Source: Azadirachta indica (lineage: Eukaryota; Streptophyta; Magnoliopsida; Sapindales; Meliaceae). Taken from it: DNA of 64,000 bases. The first letter of the stretch is position 1; each line of letters opens with the position of its first letter. The position numbers were made by a program, and so were the translations under genes. Under the pieces are notes generated by a model. The model did not search any database and was not told where the DNA came from. It worked only from the letters and a program-made list of their open reading frames with translations. Shown here piece by piece: positions 26,701 to 39,560 of this stretch. The DNA lies in contig CM040450.1 of assembly GCA_022749755.1 (NCBI GenBank), forward strand, positions 10,128,913-10,192,912, in the 5' to 3' direction.

Positions 26701-27185
26701 TTCACTGCTTAGAATGTTTTGATTTTACAAGTAGTTTTAATGTTGTTCACTATTTTTACTTCGGAGATCTGGGTTTGATTCCCAATAAAACTAAATTTTT
26801 GTCTCAACTCCATTGCTTTTTTATAGTGGCAATTTCATCTAATTTTGTATTTTGACTAATTTTAAAAGGAAATAATAAAGGTGATTAATTGCGAAAATTA
26901 GCTGCAAATATAAGCTAAATATTAAAAATTCTCTATTTTTCGACAAATTTCAAAGGCATATATCATAACCCTTCATACAATTATAAACAATTCAATCATG
27001 CTTATGCTGTTTTTATTTAAAATTAAATTTTTACCGGTTATCACTTTTAATATATTTACGATAATTTAATTGATTTTGCACTTACATTAGGTGTAGGTAT
27101 TTTTTTAAAAAAAAAAATTTGACATCTAATTTATTTCAAATTTGATTTAAAACTTGAACATATATTAATAAGCGTTAAATATATG
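23749..27185. other. AT-rich intergenic sequence
   Basis: Begins with the right copy of the 10-bp duplication of the preceding element. A possible degenerate element spans about 23772-24785 ('gggcccattgaatatgg' to 'cacaaaagaactgagcgc'), but its ends match poorly. A short inverted repeat at about 26553-26592 ('tatagtttcgag' and 'gcttgaaactata') and a box B-like 'gggtttgattccca' at about 26769 are the only other signals. No gene. Confidence 0.4.
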
Positions 27186-27305
27186 CCACTATGTTTACCC
27201 AGCTATTAAATATTTACTATGATATACATCCATCTATTAAACTAACCACTATGTTTACTCAGCTATTAAATGTTTACTATGATATGCATCCATCTATTAA
27301 ACTAA
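27186..27305 (+). repeat. Two-copy tandem repeat, 60-bp unit
   Basis: Copy 1 (27186-27245) and copy 2 (27246-27305) are adjacent and differ at only three positions. Non-coding. The low divergence shows that this duplication is recent compared with the flanking repeats. Confidence 0.95.
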
Positions 27306-29527
27306 CTTTTGAATTTATTTATTGAATTACATCATAAAAGCAATAAGCTTCTTTTTGTATTATCTCTCATCTAAATTTGCTTAATTATAATTGTTTATGC
27401 ACAAAATATTTGAAATTTTTAATTAGTGTGTTATAAAATTTATATAATTTCAAGCATCAAATATCGACAAGCAGTTTACGTTACATAATCCATGCATATT
27501 TTAATTAAATAGCAAAATTTGAGTGATAAGTGAAGATTTCTTGATTTTTTTTATTTAAATGACTTTTTATATTCACTCTAAAGTGTGAATATTGTTTAAT
27601 TTCGACCATTAATAATATATTTTAAAGTATTTGTTTTCTGATTAATATTTAAAATTTAGTAATTATGTTCTAATAAAATAAGTAAACATTTTTAATGTAA
27701 TACTAAAATTTAAAATTTGAATAATATTTATATTTGTAAAATAGTAAAATATTTTTATATACAAAGTCTATTTTATATTTATAAGAATATAATAAGTAAA
27801 ATTATTAATTTTTATACATTTTGTTTAAAAATAATATAAAATAAATATATTATTAAAAATTATTTATATTAATATATTCGTTTAGAGTACAGACAAAAAA
27901 AATATAATACTAAAACGATGAAAATAAAAAAGTACGAGGATCAAAGTACGACAAATTTTAATGAAATGTCAGTCATTTTTCCTAGGTTTAACAAGTGGCA
28001 GCTAATGGTCAATTATTGTGTAATGATTGCACCTTATCCATTTAACAATACATAATAGACTTTTGAACAGTAAAAGGGCCGTTCGTTTTTATTATAAAAA
28101 TATTTTTTAAAAGCTAATCTAAATAAATAAATAATATTACTTTAACCACATATTTAACAAGAAGAACAAATTACTTGCAGGTCGGTTTAGTTCATTAGAC
28201 TAATCAATATTTTTAAAAATATTGATTAACATCTCCATTTACTAAAAAATGATAGTTATATTCTTATTTAATAATCATTATCTTAAAAATTTATTTTTAA
28301 ACTCTTAATTAAAAATAAATGTAATAATAATGATAAGAATTATTTTATAATATATTGATAATTAAATAGTTATGAATATAATATAATTAAAATATAAATT
28401 TATTTATTTTATAATATATTAAAAACCTAAAGTTAATTACTTATTAGAAATTAAATAAAATAAAACATAAATATATATTAATTTATGATAAATTTTTAAT
28501 TTATTAATAAAATATATTATAATATAATATATTATCTAACTAAAATATATATAATATATTTTATAAAATATATTTGCTATAAAATGATTAAATGTATAAA
28601 TATATTAATAAATATTACAATATTGATGTACTATAATATGATATTATTATTTAGTTTATTAATATATTTTACATGGATATATTGCATTTGTCAAATTTTA
28701 AAATTTTGATAGATATTTTAAATAAATAACTATTATTGTGCAAAGGTATAACAATTATTTTAAAATAAATTGAGACTTTTATGAATAGTTTTGAAATTAT
28801 TAAAATTAATCAATCCAATAAGTCAAATCTTACAAACTTGTAAGTCTTTTACTCTGACAATAATTATCTCCTCTAATATATTACAAATATTATGATGTAT
28901 TAAAAGGAAAAAAAACAAAAAACAATTTGTTGATTAATAAAAGAAGGATTTGTAAACTACTGTATTGAATAAAAAATGCATTTTATTAAGAAAAATAAAT
29001 AACAAGTCGTAAATTCCAAAAAATTAAACAAAACAAAAGTAACTCACATAGAAATAAATAATAATAATAAAATAATACAAGTAGCAAGTTTAATTTTTCT
29101 TTAAAAAAAAAGTTTTACATGCAATGTATTTCTAAGGTCAAGATACACATCTTTTTAGCAAGTTTTTAACACATTATCATTCGAATCTCATAAAGTCAAC
29201 TCTGGAAAATACAAAGATAGTGCTTACCATTAGACTGAAATTTTAAGCTATTAGTCAAAATGCATTTTATTTCTTTTAAATTAATCTTGGTTGACCACAA
29301 TGGCAGAGATAGAATTAATGTTCTGGGGGTTAAAATATAAAAAATTAAAATTTATGGAAGAAAAGACAAAACAATAAAATTCAAAGGGTTAAATTGATAT
29401 TTTGTCTACAATTTCAGATTTTTTATAAGACCTGCAGGGCTAGAGCACTCTCGACAACTGTCACTAGCAATTAAAGCCTTTTAACTCCCTGCAACTATCA
29501 ATAGCAGCTAAATCCATGTAATTTTGA
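27306..29527. other. AT-rich intergenic sequence
   Basis: No gene or bounded element. At about 29160-29260 the minus strand contains CTAATGGTAAGCAC (box A-like) and GAGATTCGAAT (box B-like) about 45 bases apart, a plausible tRNA-derived SINE relic. Confidence 0.4.
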
Positions 29528-29535
29528 CAAGCGGA

Positions 29536-30171
29536 CAGGGATGACAAAATTCTCTTTAGGTTCCAAATTCACGGATGCACTTTAATAAAATAGAATTTAG
29601 ATAATTTTAAGAGAATGAGATAAGGAAGGGAACGTAGAGAAATTAATTTTTAATTTATTAATAGGACGAGAATTGGTTTATCTCTCTCCATCTTATCCTC
29701 ACCTTATTTTTTAATAAAATATAATATAAATATATTATAATTTATAAATTAAATTTTATATATGTAAATATAATTTTATATTATAAGTTTTAAAATTATA
29801 TATTATAATTAAATGTAATTAGTAATAAAAAATTATGGAGTCATGAATTAATATTATAAAAAATAAAATATATAAATAAAAGTAAAAGATTAAAAATTAA
29901 AAAGACCCTATATTGTGTTTTTAATAATATATTAATAATATTTTTATTTAAATTAATTAAATTCTTATATTATTAAAATTAATTTATAAAAATAATAATA
30001 AAAATAGGGAATTGATATGGGGATGGGGAACTTATTCCCCGTGCGGGGATTCTCCATCCCCATCCCATTAAATTTAGTAAGAAATGGGGTGGAAAATGAG
30101 GATTAAATAGAAAACAAGGTGAAGAATGGGGCATGCCTCCCCACCCCTACCCTGCCCCATTGCCATCCGTA
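29536..30171. mobile_element. hAT-type non-autonomous element, 636 bp
   Basis: The left terminus is CAGGGATGACAAAAT and the reverse complement of the right terminus is TACGGATGGCAATGG, giving an imperfect TIR around the hAT-like CAGGGATGGCAA. The 8-bp duplication CAAGCGGA occurs at 29528-29535 and 30172-30179. Eight-base duplications are typical of hAT elements. The right third has runs of 'ggggatgggg' and their complements (30018-30065). No transposase. Confidence 0.75.
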
Positions 30172-30259
30172 CAAGCGGACAGGAAAAACAAAAGTTTAAG
30201 ATATTAGTTAGGAATCGGCAACAAGATTTCCATGTATAAATAGTGGGTGAAAATAAGAG

Positions 30260-30850
30260 ACTTCGTGGTATACACATAACATGTAAGTGTACCAATAGAT
30301 TAGTTTAATTAAGAACTAATGTTACATGGATGGATCCCCCTCGTAGTGTTCCCGTGGCAACAAGTCTATAAAGAAAATTATTGACTTTATACTATAAAGC
30401 GAATTATGTCTTATGGGTGAGTCTCATCGTAGTGTTCACATGACAACAAGTTTATAAAAGATGGATCCCCTCATACTATCTATGTAGCAGCGAGTTCATA
30501 AGAAAATTGTTAGGTTTGTTCTAACATGAAAATTGTTGAACTTCTATAAAGCCAACAATCTTCCCCCAACAATTACATTAAGGGACTCGAACCCACACTT
30601 TGATACCACCTGCTAGAATGAAACACTTATCATTGCAAAAAATTAAGCTATTAGTAAAAGTATACTGTATTTTTGTTAAACATTAGTTGACCACTATAGG
30701 ACATCTTCACAACTATCAAAAATCGGTAAAGGGCTTCGTAGTACACAAATAATATGTAAATACATCGATAAATTGATTCAACTAAAAATTGATGTCATGT
30801 TAATACATCTCCTATAGTGTCTACGTAACAGCGAGTCCAAAGGAAAATTG
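30260..30850. repeat. Diverged direct repeats around a tRNA-like segment
   Basis: A segment at about 30260-30380 ('cttcgtggtatacacataacatgtaa' to 'caacaagtctataaagaaaatt') recurs at about 30736-30849 ('cttcgtagtacacaaataatatgtaa' to 'cagcgagtccaaaggaaaatt'). Two partial copies of its second half lie at 30421-30460 and 30461-30508. Between them, on the minus strand, TGGTATCAAAG is followed by GGGTTCGAGTCCC, resembling a tRNA primer-binding site or Pol III box B. Probably a decayed retroelement. Confidence 0.45.
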
Positions 30851-31249
30851 TTAACTCTTAATAAAAACCAATCAAAGAGAATTTGCCTTTTTTACTCATT
30901 TTTATATGAATTCGAGAAGATAAAGGTCAACTTAAAAGAAGAGAATAGTCTTTCTAACATACATAATCTCCATCGTCACAGTCACTAAATTCACAGTTAC
31001 TTCTCATTTTAAGTCTTTTGACTATGTATATTTTCTTGAGTTATATTACCTAAGCACTTTGTATTAAAGTGGTTGTAGTATGAGTATATTTCTACCTAAA
31101 TTAATTGTGTTTCTTGATTAAAATTTTGGTTGGTGTGCAAATTTGTATGTTGTCCATATTTTGGAATTAAAAAGAAATAAAAAGAAAGAAGTAGCAAACT
31201 AAAAGATCCTAAGGAAACAATCCAAGCAAAAAATATTATTGCCATTTTA

Positions 31250-31308
<59 letters not shown>

Positions 31309-32109
31309 ATATACTTCAAGACATAAGCAAGCTATTACACATCTATTAGGATCATATTCTTTAAAAAGTATAAAGATAAATTTGAACTCAAAGCAATGAA
31401 AATATTTTATTATATTATATTTTTGTGGTCTCTTTTTCTAATTTTTAATTAATTTTTAGATTTTTATTTCAAAGTCAAAATATTTCTAGTGTGATAAATT
31501 TTTTATAAGTGTATAAAGAAAAATTAAGATGCATAATAAAAAAGGTATGATTAAGAACTATTTAAGCATTTATAATGGTATAGAAGGTAAATTAGTTTTT
31601 TTTAATTATCTATAAATGAGTTTAAAGAGTAAAAAATTATTCAAATATGCTTTATACGAGATTTCTTTTAGTTTCACAAGATTAAAAAAAATTATAAAAA
31701 TAAAAGAAAATAATAGATTACTACATAAATTAGTTTGTTTGAATAGAATTTATATAAAAGCTTTTATTCTTAACATTATTATTTTGAAAACATGATACCA
31801 TTATTTATGTTTGTGAATTTTGTCCATTAAAAGGCTACTTTTCTTAGTTTCATTTGTATAATAATTAATAAGCATAAAAGCCTTATAAGTCATGGATCTA
31901 TGAAAAGATATTTTTAATCAAAAGAATTTAACTTTTAGTGAATATTTATCAATTAGGTTATTTTTGTTTCATTCTAATAATCAACTAGTAACATTTAATT
32001 TTTTAATAAACTATTTTTTAGAATTGTTAGTATTTGTTAAATATATTTAATCAATGTAATAAGCATTTTATCCAATTAATTAAATATAACTAATAAACAA
32101 AAGAATCAA
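30851..32109. other. AT-rich intergenic sequence
   Basis: Contains a perfect (AG)25 run and otherwise no recognisable gene or element. Confidence 0.5.
31255..31304. repeat. (AG)25 microsatellite
   Basis: Fifty uninterrupted bases of AG. It should be highly length-variable among individuals. Confidence 0.98.
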
Positions 32110-32321
32110 TAGCCCCTAGAATTACACGTATTCTCAAATCATTTATAAACAGTTTGATCTATACACTTTAATTTTTAGAATTAAATTTAACATATGTATT
32201 AATTATGGTGCATAAATTATGCATTAATTACATCTGTCAAATTTAATCTCGACTGTCGAAAGTGTATAGATCCAACAGTTTATTAATAATATAAGAATAG
32301 GTGTAATTTTAGAAGTCTATA
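32110..32321. mobile_element. Hairpin MITE, about 212 bp
   Basis: The segment is a near-complete palindrome centred on GCATAAATTATGC at 32210-32222. The left arm runs through AGAATTACACGTATTCT, AAACAGTTTGATCTATACAC and TTAAATTTAACATATGTA. The right arm repeats these reverse complemented, including AAACTGTTGGATCTATACAC. Arms are about 105 nt with scattered mismatches. No coding capacity. Such folded elements are frequent sources of 21-24 nt small RNAs. Confidence 0.75.
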
Positions 32322-32384
32322 ACCCATCCCAGCTAATAAATACATTTTATTTTTAAAATAACTTGATAACCAGATATAATATAA

Positions 32385-33475
32385 GATAAATTGACATATA
32401 CCCCCTTGAAATATGGGAGAAAAGCAAATGCATCCTAAATTTTAGAGAAAACAAATACTCCTGAAGTATGAAAAATGATAGATATCCATTTTAACTTTTA
32501 CTTTCGGCAGTTGACCTGTTATGTTGTTATTATTGTTACTTTTAAATTTTTGGCAAAATAATAAAATAAGATATATTATTTTTAATTATAACATTTTAAT
32601 CCTTATTTTTATAATATACTGAGAATTGAAACGATAAAATTAAAATTTTCTTTTTTAATTTTATTTTTCAATAAAAAATTTAGAAAAGAAAATATTATTA
32701 TCAAGAAAATTTTCACAATGAATTATATCAAACTCACATATCAAAGTATTACTAACTCTCTACTTTTACTTTCTTAATAATAATTTTATATGTATTATAA
32801 GAAAATTTAAACGAAACATTTTTAGTATTTTAGTTCTTATATATAATATATCTTTATACATTTTTAAAAAAAACGAGAATAATAAATTATAATATATAAA
32901 TTAAATTCAGTGTCATGTATTATTAAAATTAATAATTAAATATATTTTATATACTAATATAATTTAATTTTAATTAAAAATATATAACATGTATATATTT
33001 TTATATTTTTATTATATTTTCATATTTTTTTTTAAAAAATGGTGAATTAATATAAATTTTTAAATAGATATATTATATGTAAAAATAAAATGTTAGAAAT
33101 GTTTATTTAACTTTTTATAATTAAATATCAAATTATTACTAAGTAAAGAAAAACAGTTAAAAATAATTTATTATAAGAGTTTGATTCAATTTATTGTAGT
33201 ATTTTTTCAAAGTTTTTATTAAAATAATAAATTAAAAAATTTTAATTTTTAACATTTTAATTTTTATTTAATTGTAAAAAAAGATTAAATAATTATCATT
33301 AAAATATATATCTAATTTTATTATTTTTATTAAAATTTAAGGATAAAAATGATAATAATATAATTCATTGAATAACAAAGGTAAAAGTCATACGGCATTT
33401 ATTGTTCTATACATCCCAAATTTTAGGAAATGTCTGTTGGTTATCGGAAATTCAGGTATCTGTCAATTTTCTTAT
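32385..33475. mobile_element. AT-rich TIR element, same family as 1735-2760
   Basis: The left end has AAATTGACATATACC and the reverse complement of the right end has AAATTGACAGATACC. The body shares long stretches with the element at 1735-2760, for example 'gagaataataaattataatatat' and 'tttaattttaattaaaaatatata'. No coding frame; target duplications are not clear because the flanks are simple A/T sequence. Confidence 0.5.
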
Positions 33476-35050
33476 AATAATATAAATTAACGCAGGTGAC
33501 AATTCAATGAATGCGTCGCCGCCTTGATTTTTGTGGCATTAAAAATGATTGGATGATTATATAAATTTAAAAATTCTAAGTTGAATGTTTTGACACTGAA
33601 TCATGTATGGATAGAATTATATGAAAAAATCACAAACATAATTAATTCTTGAAGTTAATTGAAAAGTGTCTCTTAAATTAATTATTTGTTGAAAATTTTA
33701 AAATGCCTTTTAATTATTATATTATAGTTGTGGCTGCACAAAGTCCAATACATAAACCTAGTTTACTTTATCTTGTTGTCTTCCTGTCTTGTCTATAATA
33801 ATAATTAATAATAAAAAGAAAATAGTAATTAATATATAACTCTTCTTAGCATCTACAAAATCACACTTTATTTTAAAAAGTTTTTTTTTATATTTTATGA
33901 ACAAATATAAAAATTAATTATTCATGAGTAATGAAAACTTAATTAGTTAATAATATATAAAAAATAATGCCATGTCTTTTTGGTAGGTTCCACTTTCTAA
34001 CTTCACTACACGACCCAACAACGTTATAAACTTAGGAAAAATAAAATTACGTAAATATGATGATCATTTTGTGAAATTATCAACTTAAAAAATTATGAAT
34101 TTACATGTATGTAATCTTTAATAATTTCTTATATGAAATTATGATTAAGTAGACTCATTAAAGAAAGGCAATAAAAAAATTTATTTAAACTTTTCTATTA
34201 AAACATAAATTTTATCATTACAAAAATATAATATTGTAAGATAATAATAAAGTTTTTAACTTTTTAAAAAAAAAATAAATATAAATATTGTTAAATATTA
34301 GTGGGTTATTGTCGACGCCCACAATGGGTATCAAATGGATATTTCATTAAATACAGTGGGACCGAATCTCCCGTGGATGTTTTGTTGGGTACTAAACTTG
34401 TAACAAACATGTTTATATGCCAACCAAACTTGTCCCATTAAGATTAGATACATGAAAAAAAACCATTATTCGCAAGTGAAATTATATATGCATATACTTG
34501 ACCTTCAAACATACAAAGAAATTGAATTAAACTAAGAGAATTGTAATCAAAACTACTCATTACTAATGAAAAATGAAGACCCTAAAATAGATTGACTATT
34601 AATTATCTTCCCTCCTCACCCTAAAAGGTATATATTTTAGCGGTAATTATCGTGCTACCTTTGGGAGGACGACATGTAAGTCCATATTGCAGACTTTATG
34701 AAAACTATTTGTCTTATTAAAAATAGTAAATAATAATTTTATCATATTATTCGTGATTATAATAACTAAAAAAAATTGTATTATTTGTATTTTATCTTTT
34801 ATGTCCACAAAATTAAAATATCAACTATAATAAGAAAACTCAATAGAAGCTTTCTAACGGTAAAAGACAAGCATTACATATAAGAAGCAACACTTGTACA
34901 CTTATATTCCAATTTTTGTAAACTATCCAACATCTATCAACACATCTTTCTCTCACCATCAACAATTCATAAAGCTCTTATTTTCATCATCAACAATTCT
35001 TATAGCTTGCATTGTCTAAACACATTCAAATAACAAAGAATAAGATAATG
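33476..35050. other. AT-rich intergenic sequence
   Basis: No gene or bounded element recognised. The less AT-rich piece at about 34300-34440 has no reading frame of note. Confidence 0.5.
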
Positions 35051-35102
35051 TCAATGTCAAGGCATGCATATCAATCGAGGATTAGTGATATTCAAAAATA
35101 AA

Positions 35103-35330
35103 TATTGTAAATGTGGACAAAATGCTAAAATAATGATATCTGAAATTAGAAAAAATCCTAATAAACTTTGTTATTTTTGTTTGCAGAAGCCAAAATGAGG
35201 GTTTTTTCAATTTCGGAAGTCATCACAAGAGGAGTTCATCCAATGTGTTAACAATTACAATATAAATAAAGAGCTTATAAAGTTTATTAATAGGATATAT
35301 AGTTGTTGTGAAAGGCTAGAATTATAATAT
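35103..35330 (+). pseudogene. Decayed GRF-type zinc-finger reading frame
   Basis: From 35103 one frame reads YCKCGQNAKIMISEIRKNPN, then a YFC word, then GFFQF. This matches the order of a plant GRF zinc finger (CxCG...A...S...NPGRxFxxC...CxFFxW). The third-to-fourth cysteine region carries a TGA (35196-35198) where a Cys codon (TGT/TGC) would be expected. An upstream in-frame start is separated by a stop and a frame change. After the motif it reads SQEEFIQCVNNYNINKELIK. GRF domains occur in small plant proteins and transposon-associated genes. The copy is almost certainly non-functional. Confidence 0.45.
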
Positions 35331-37430
35331 TAGAATCTTAAAAAAAAAATCCAAGCAAATTATATTTGTTTAGCAATCAAAATAAGTATGGGTATTTGAG
35401 ATTTTCAAAGCCAAAGAAAGAGGAGTACAACCCTATGCATGTATGAGTAAAGCAATGCGCAATAAATGCTGGCAAAGTTCGAACACAAATTCAAGCAATC
35501 AACTCCTAGACCAAGTAAGAAAGTAAATACAAATTCAGTTAAAAGGAAAATATTAGTGAGAATTAAGAGTAAAATAACAATAATTACTTATGATTTAATT
35601 TGTTAGGTATATATGTACTACTACATTGGAGAGATTGAAAAACAATAGATAAATATGTGTAATATCATCAGCAAAACATTGAAGAATTAAGAAAATAATA
35701 TGTATTGTAAAAGCTTGTTTTGATACAACATTAGCATTTGTAGTCCACAACACCAAAAAAATTTAAAAGTTACATATATATCATTTTCCACCAGTAAGCA
35801 TGTGCATACATTGTCTCCAACACATTTCTAAACGTGCATAGTTTAGACTCAATTCCCATGCACACATGACTATTAAACCAAGCAAGTTAAAAGATTAAAT
35901 AAAGAAAAAAACGAACAAAAATCTTGGTTAAATGTTTTCACTTTGCATAATATATGCACATTGTTAATTTTTTGTAATCGATCAAAGAACCTGTTCAATA
36001 GTTGTTGTATCAGATATCTCCTACATGATAACATAAATGAAAAAAATGTTATCAATAACTCGAGTGCAAACATAAATAAAAAGCATGTTAAAATAAAGTC
36101 AGTGCCTGAACCATACTGTGTATTTAATGTATGAACTTATATAGCAAAATTAATATTAATATACCTTCTATTGTGTAAATTAGCTTTACATATTAGCCCT
36201 ATATACCATGGCCATGTGATTGAGGACCTAGAGGTTTTGATAAAGAAGATCTTGTGATTCTTCCTTGTCTTCTTATTTCATGGTCTAATGTCAAACACTA
36301 TTGAGTTAGCAACAATTATCTATTAAGTTATATATGGAAGAAAAGAAATTGTGACAAGACTCACCCCAACCCTTCTTGGAAGTTCGAGACAAATCTAGTT
36401 AAATACGTGTATATTCCACTTATAATATTCTCATAAACATCATATTATAAAACTCATGAATAATATAAACAGTCTCAGGCCTCTATCATTAACATAGATT
36501 AAGGCTCCGAGCCTTATCAAATATATATATATATATATGTATATATGGTCATATACATACATGACATGCTCAAAATGTTTTTATGTAGCATGTGTGGAGT
36601 GGTCTCAACCTCACTTACTAAAACTGCATGCTACACAAAATCATGCAAGATCTAGAAAGAAATAAGAAAAAATAGAAAAAAAGAATGAACTTACGACTTA
36701 GTGAGTGGATATGATTTAGAAGAAAATACACTTTCATGCATTACTATAAGATACATTTAAGTCATACATAAATAGGACATCATTTGCATAATGGGAACAC
36801 ATGTCACCACAAGCAAATCCTGTTGCACCCAACTAATACCTAGGAAAATTATCATGCTTGGCAAAATTACCATAGTCCAAGTAGAAAGGTCATACTCAAC
36901 CTGGCGGCCTCATATTATCCATAGGGAGAACATAATTTACTTGACATTATATATATATATATATATATACACAAACACACATACATAGGTCTCAGGACCT
37001 TAACTATATAACTGGATGATAAGTACATGTTGGAATGCTTTAAATAAATACAAACAATATTCAAACAAAAAACAATCACTTTCACACAACCACTAGATAT
37101 CAACATAATATTATCTGCCTTAAAAAACAGCAATAAGTGCATAAATTGCATAAAAAAAAATATGAGCATAAAAGGAATATGTACTATAAAATAGAAAGGC
37201 ATGCATCTTTTATAAAGATGTAGCCTATTTTATTGTGGTCAAGCTGTTTGTAATTGATAAATCTTAAAGTATATCACCTCTTTTGTGCTAGAGCTTTATT
37301 TGCCTCTTAAATCATGTTGACTCTAGGTCTTCTAACCCTAACATGCATAACATGAGGCCTAATTTAGCGCATGTCATTCCTAGGCTAGTTAACTTAACCT
37401 AGTAACGGGTGTATAATGTGTGAATAAGTT
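35331..37430. other. AT-rich intergenic sequence with microsatellites
   Basis: No intact gene. AT dinucleotide runs occur at 36521-36538 and 36949-36969. The stretch 36400-37000 has a less skewed composition that could derive from an old retroelement, but no frame matches a known domain. Confidence 0.4.
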
Positions 37431-37439
37431 AGAAGAACT

Positions 37440-39560
37440 TTTTTTCATGCTAATTTCAACAAATTCTATTAGATGTTGATTGTTTCATGTTATGCAAGCC
37501 ATAACATGCTTGCAGGGCAAACCACTTACTTTCTAAGTACAAAATTCATGTTATCTCTTCTTAAGGTCAAGAACATAACATCTCTTCTTATGCACTACAT
37601 GATCAATAACCTTAAACTCTACATTATTTGCTTTGACAACCAGTATATGCCTTAAAAATTTGGCAATCTTGGCAAGTTTCTTGTGAATACTTGGAGGCAA
37701 ATGAGTATCCCACTACTCAACCTTTTCTCTTCTTCTAATTAACTTTTTCATTATCTTCAATCATTTGAACTCCATCAACTCAATAATCGGTTTCCTCTTA
37801 TACTCAGACAGTAATATATTCCATGATTCAATCATGTTATTAGTAACATAATCTATCTTTAAAATTATTAGCAACATAATCTATCCTTAAAGAAAATGGA
37901 ATACATGTGGGACCAAGTTTCTTGATCATTATCCATCAATCATTGCTGTACATGTAGATTTACATGTTTTATAGAGTTCATTGCAGTATTGAAGTCCATT
38001 TTATTTGTTGTTCTTGTTGGCCTTTAGAATAGTGGCCTAACTGTTTCAATTGAAAATAACTTGCAGAAATTAGCAAACATATGTCAGGCACAATACTTAA
38101 TCAGTGACCATGACAATTGTTTATTGATAGCTATAATAATCCTCTTTTACTTGTTTAACATAATGGTGATTATCATTCCATCATATAAGGCTATCTGCTC
38201 TCTAAACAATTATAAAATCAAATTTCAACTCTCTTTGTTTTCTCTTTCACATATGCAAAAAGCTAATAGTAAATCTAATTATTTGCATCCATAACAACAA
38301 TTGGCAATAACACTTCAACATAACATGTTTTGAGGTGGCAACATCAACACCAACAACCCTCCTACATCTTGCATCAATCCCTTCTACAAAACATCATAGC
38401 TCACAAATATTCTTTGAAAATAAGTCTCTCCACCAATAAATTGTTGCTAAATCTTCACTGTCGAACCTTTATTCTTTATGAGAAGAATGTTGGGATAATC
38501 TTGGAATCTTGTATAAGATGTTGCAAAGTTAGTAGCTAGCATATTTAGAAACCTTTTCTTAGCTTTGTACAGTCTCTTATCGCTTTTTGCAATTTCAATG
38601 CCAAACCTGGTACATAACTTTCTTGCAATGACTTTAATGCTTATCATAAGATTGTTTTTAATGCTATTGAAAAACTTTTTAGCAACCCATGAGCTTGTAA
38701 CTTATGGATTCTTGAACAATCTCATCACATTTGTGTGGATTATAAATAAGACTTTATTAACCAACAGATATATATGAATCATTGAAGGACACCTTGGTCT
38801 TATACACTGAGTAGTAAACCTAATACTTTCACACTTTTTTTTTCCTATTTATGGCAAAACCCACTTGAATGACATAGTCTTTCATTATATATCAAAACTT
38901 AAGCATTGTCAAATACTTGCCCAACTTCAATTTTAATGTCATTATACTAAGGCCTTCTAACCAATCTCCCTCCAAGTCTCTTTGCACCATGTTCATAGCA
39001 TCCACCTCTTCTTTATCACTGGCTATAGAGTTCTCATCTTCCTCAATATCATGACAATTTATCATCTTTATCAAGTATCTTAGCATACTTAGTAGCATCA
39101 ATTTCACCTATTCCCTCATCATCACTTTCAAATTTTGGTGGATTTGCATTTTCATACATTGCTAGCATTATCAACATCATATAAGGCCTCATTATCACTT
39201 TTACTTAAAGTTGCAATATAAGCATCTTCTGTAGGTTCTGCTTCTACTTCTGGTTCTTCATCATCTTTAACTTGAACTTTTGCTTGCACATTATTATAAT
39301 TACATGCCTCACATAATATATGGATAGCAGCAAATACTTACTCATCAAAATCTTCAGTTCATTCCCAAGGTTTTGGCAAAGTATATTGGGCTTAGGGTTG
39401 GGATTAGAAGGCTGCAAATCTGCTTGGATAAATTGTGAAAATAAAGCATCAGACACATTAGGGCTGGTTGGTTCAAGATTCATTTATTGGTCAAAATGAT
39501 CAGGGGAGGTTTGAATTACTTTTAGTTTATCTATATCATCTTTACCAATTTTGAGAGGAT
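37440..39560 (-). pseudogene. Decayed MuDR/MULE transposase
   Basis: Reading the minus strand from about 39.5 to 37.4 kb gives, across several frames, the order of a plant MuDR transposase. First comes an acidic leader. The MuDR N-terminal block follows (KDYVIQVGFAINRKK, then VTSSWVAKKF). Next are RLYKAKKRFLNML and KGSTVKI, and FQRIFVSYDV with KG, which precedes the catalytic domain. Then come ARHMFANFCK and NNKMDFNTAMNSIK-like words, ETWSHMYSIFFKDRL and KRKPIIELMEF-like words, and finally a remnant of the SWIM zinc-finger region (SGLPCKHVMACI-like). Many stops and frame changes interrupt it, so it is inactive. Matching TIRs were not located. Confidence 0.7.

Noticed and set aside
30018..30065. 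G-quadruplex or regulatory island
   Set aside because: The G-runs are part of a hAT-type element with defined ends and duplications, so they are not evidence for a host regulatory site.
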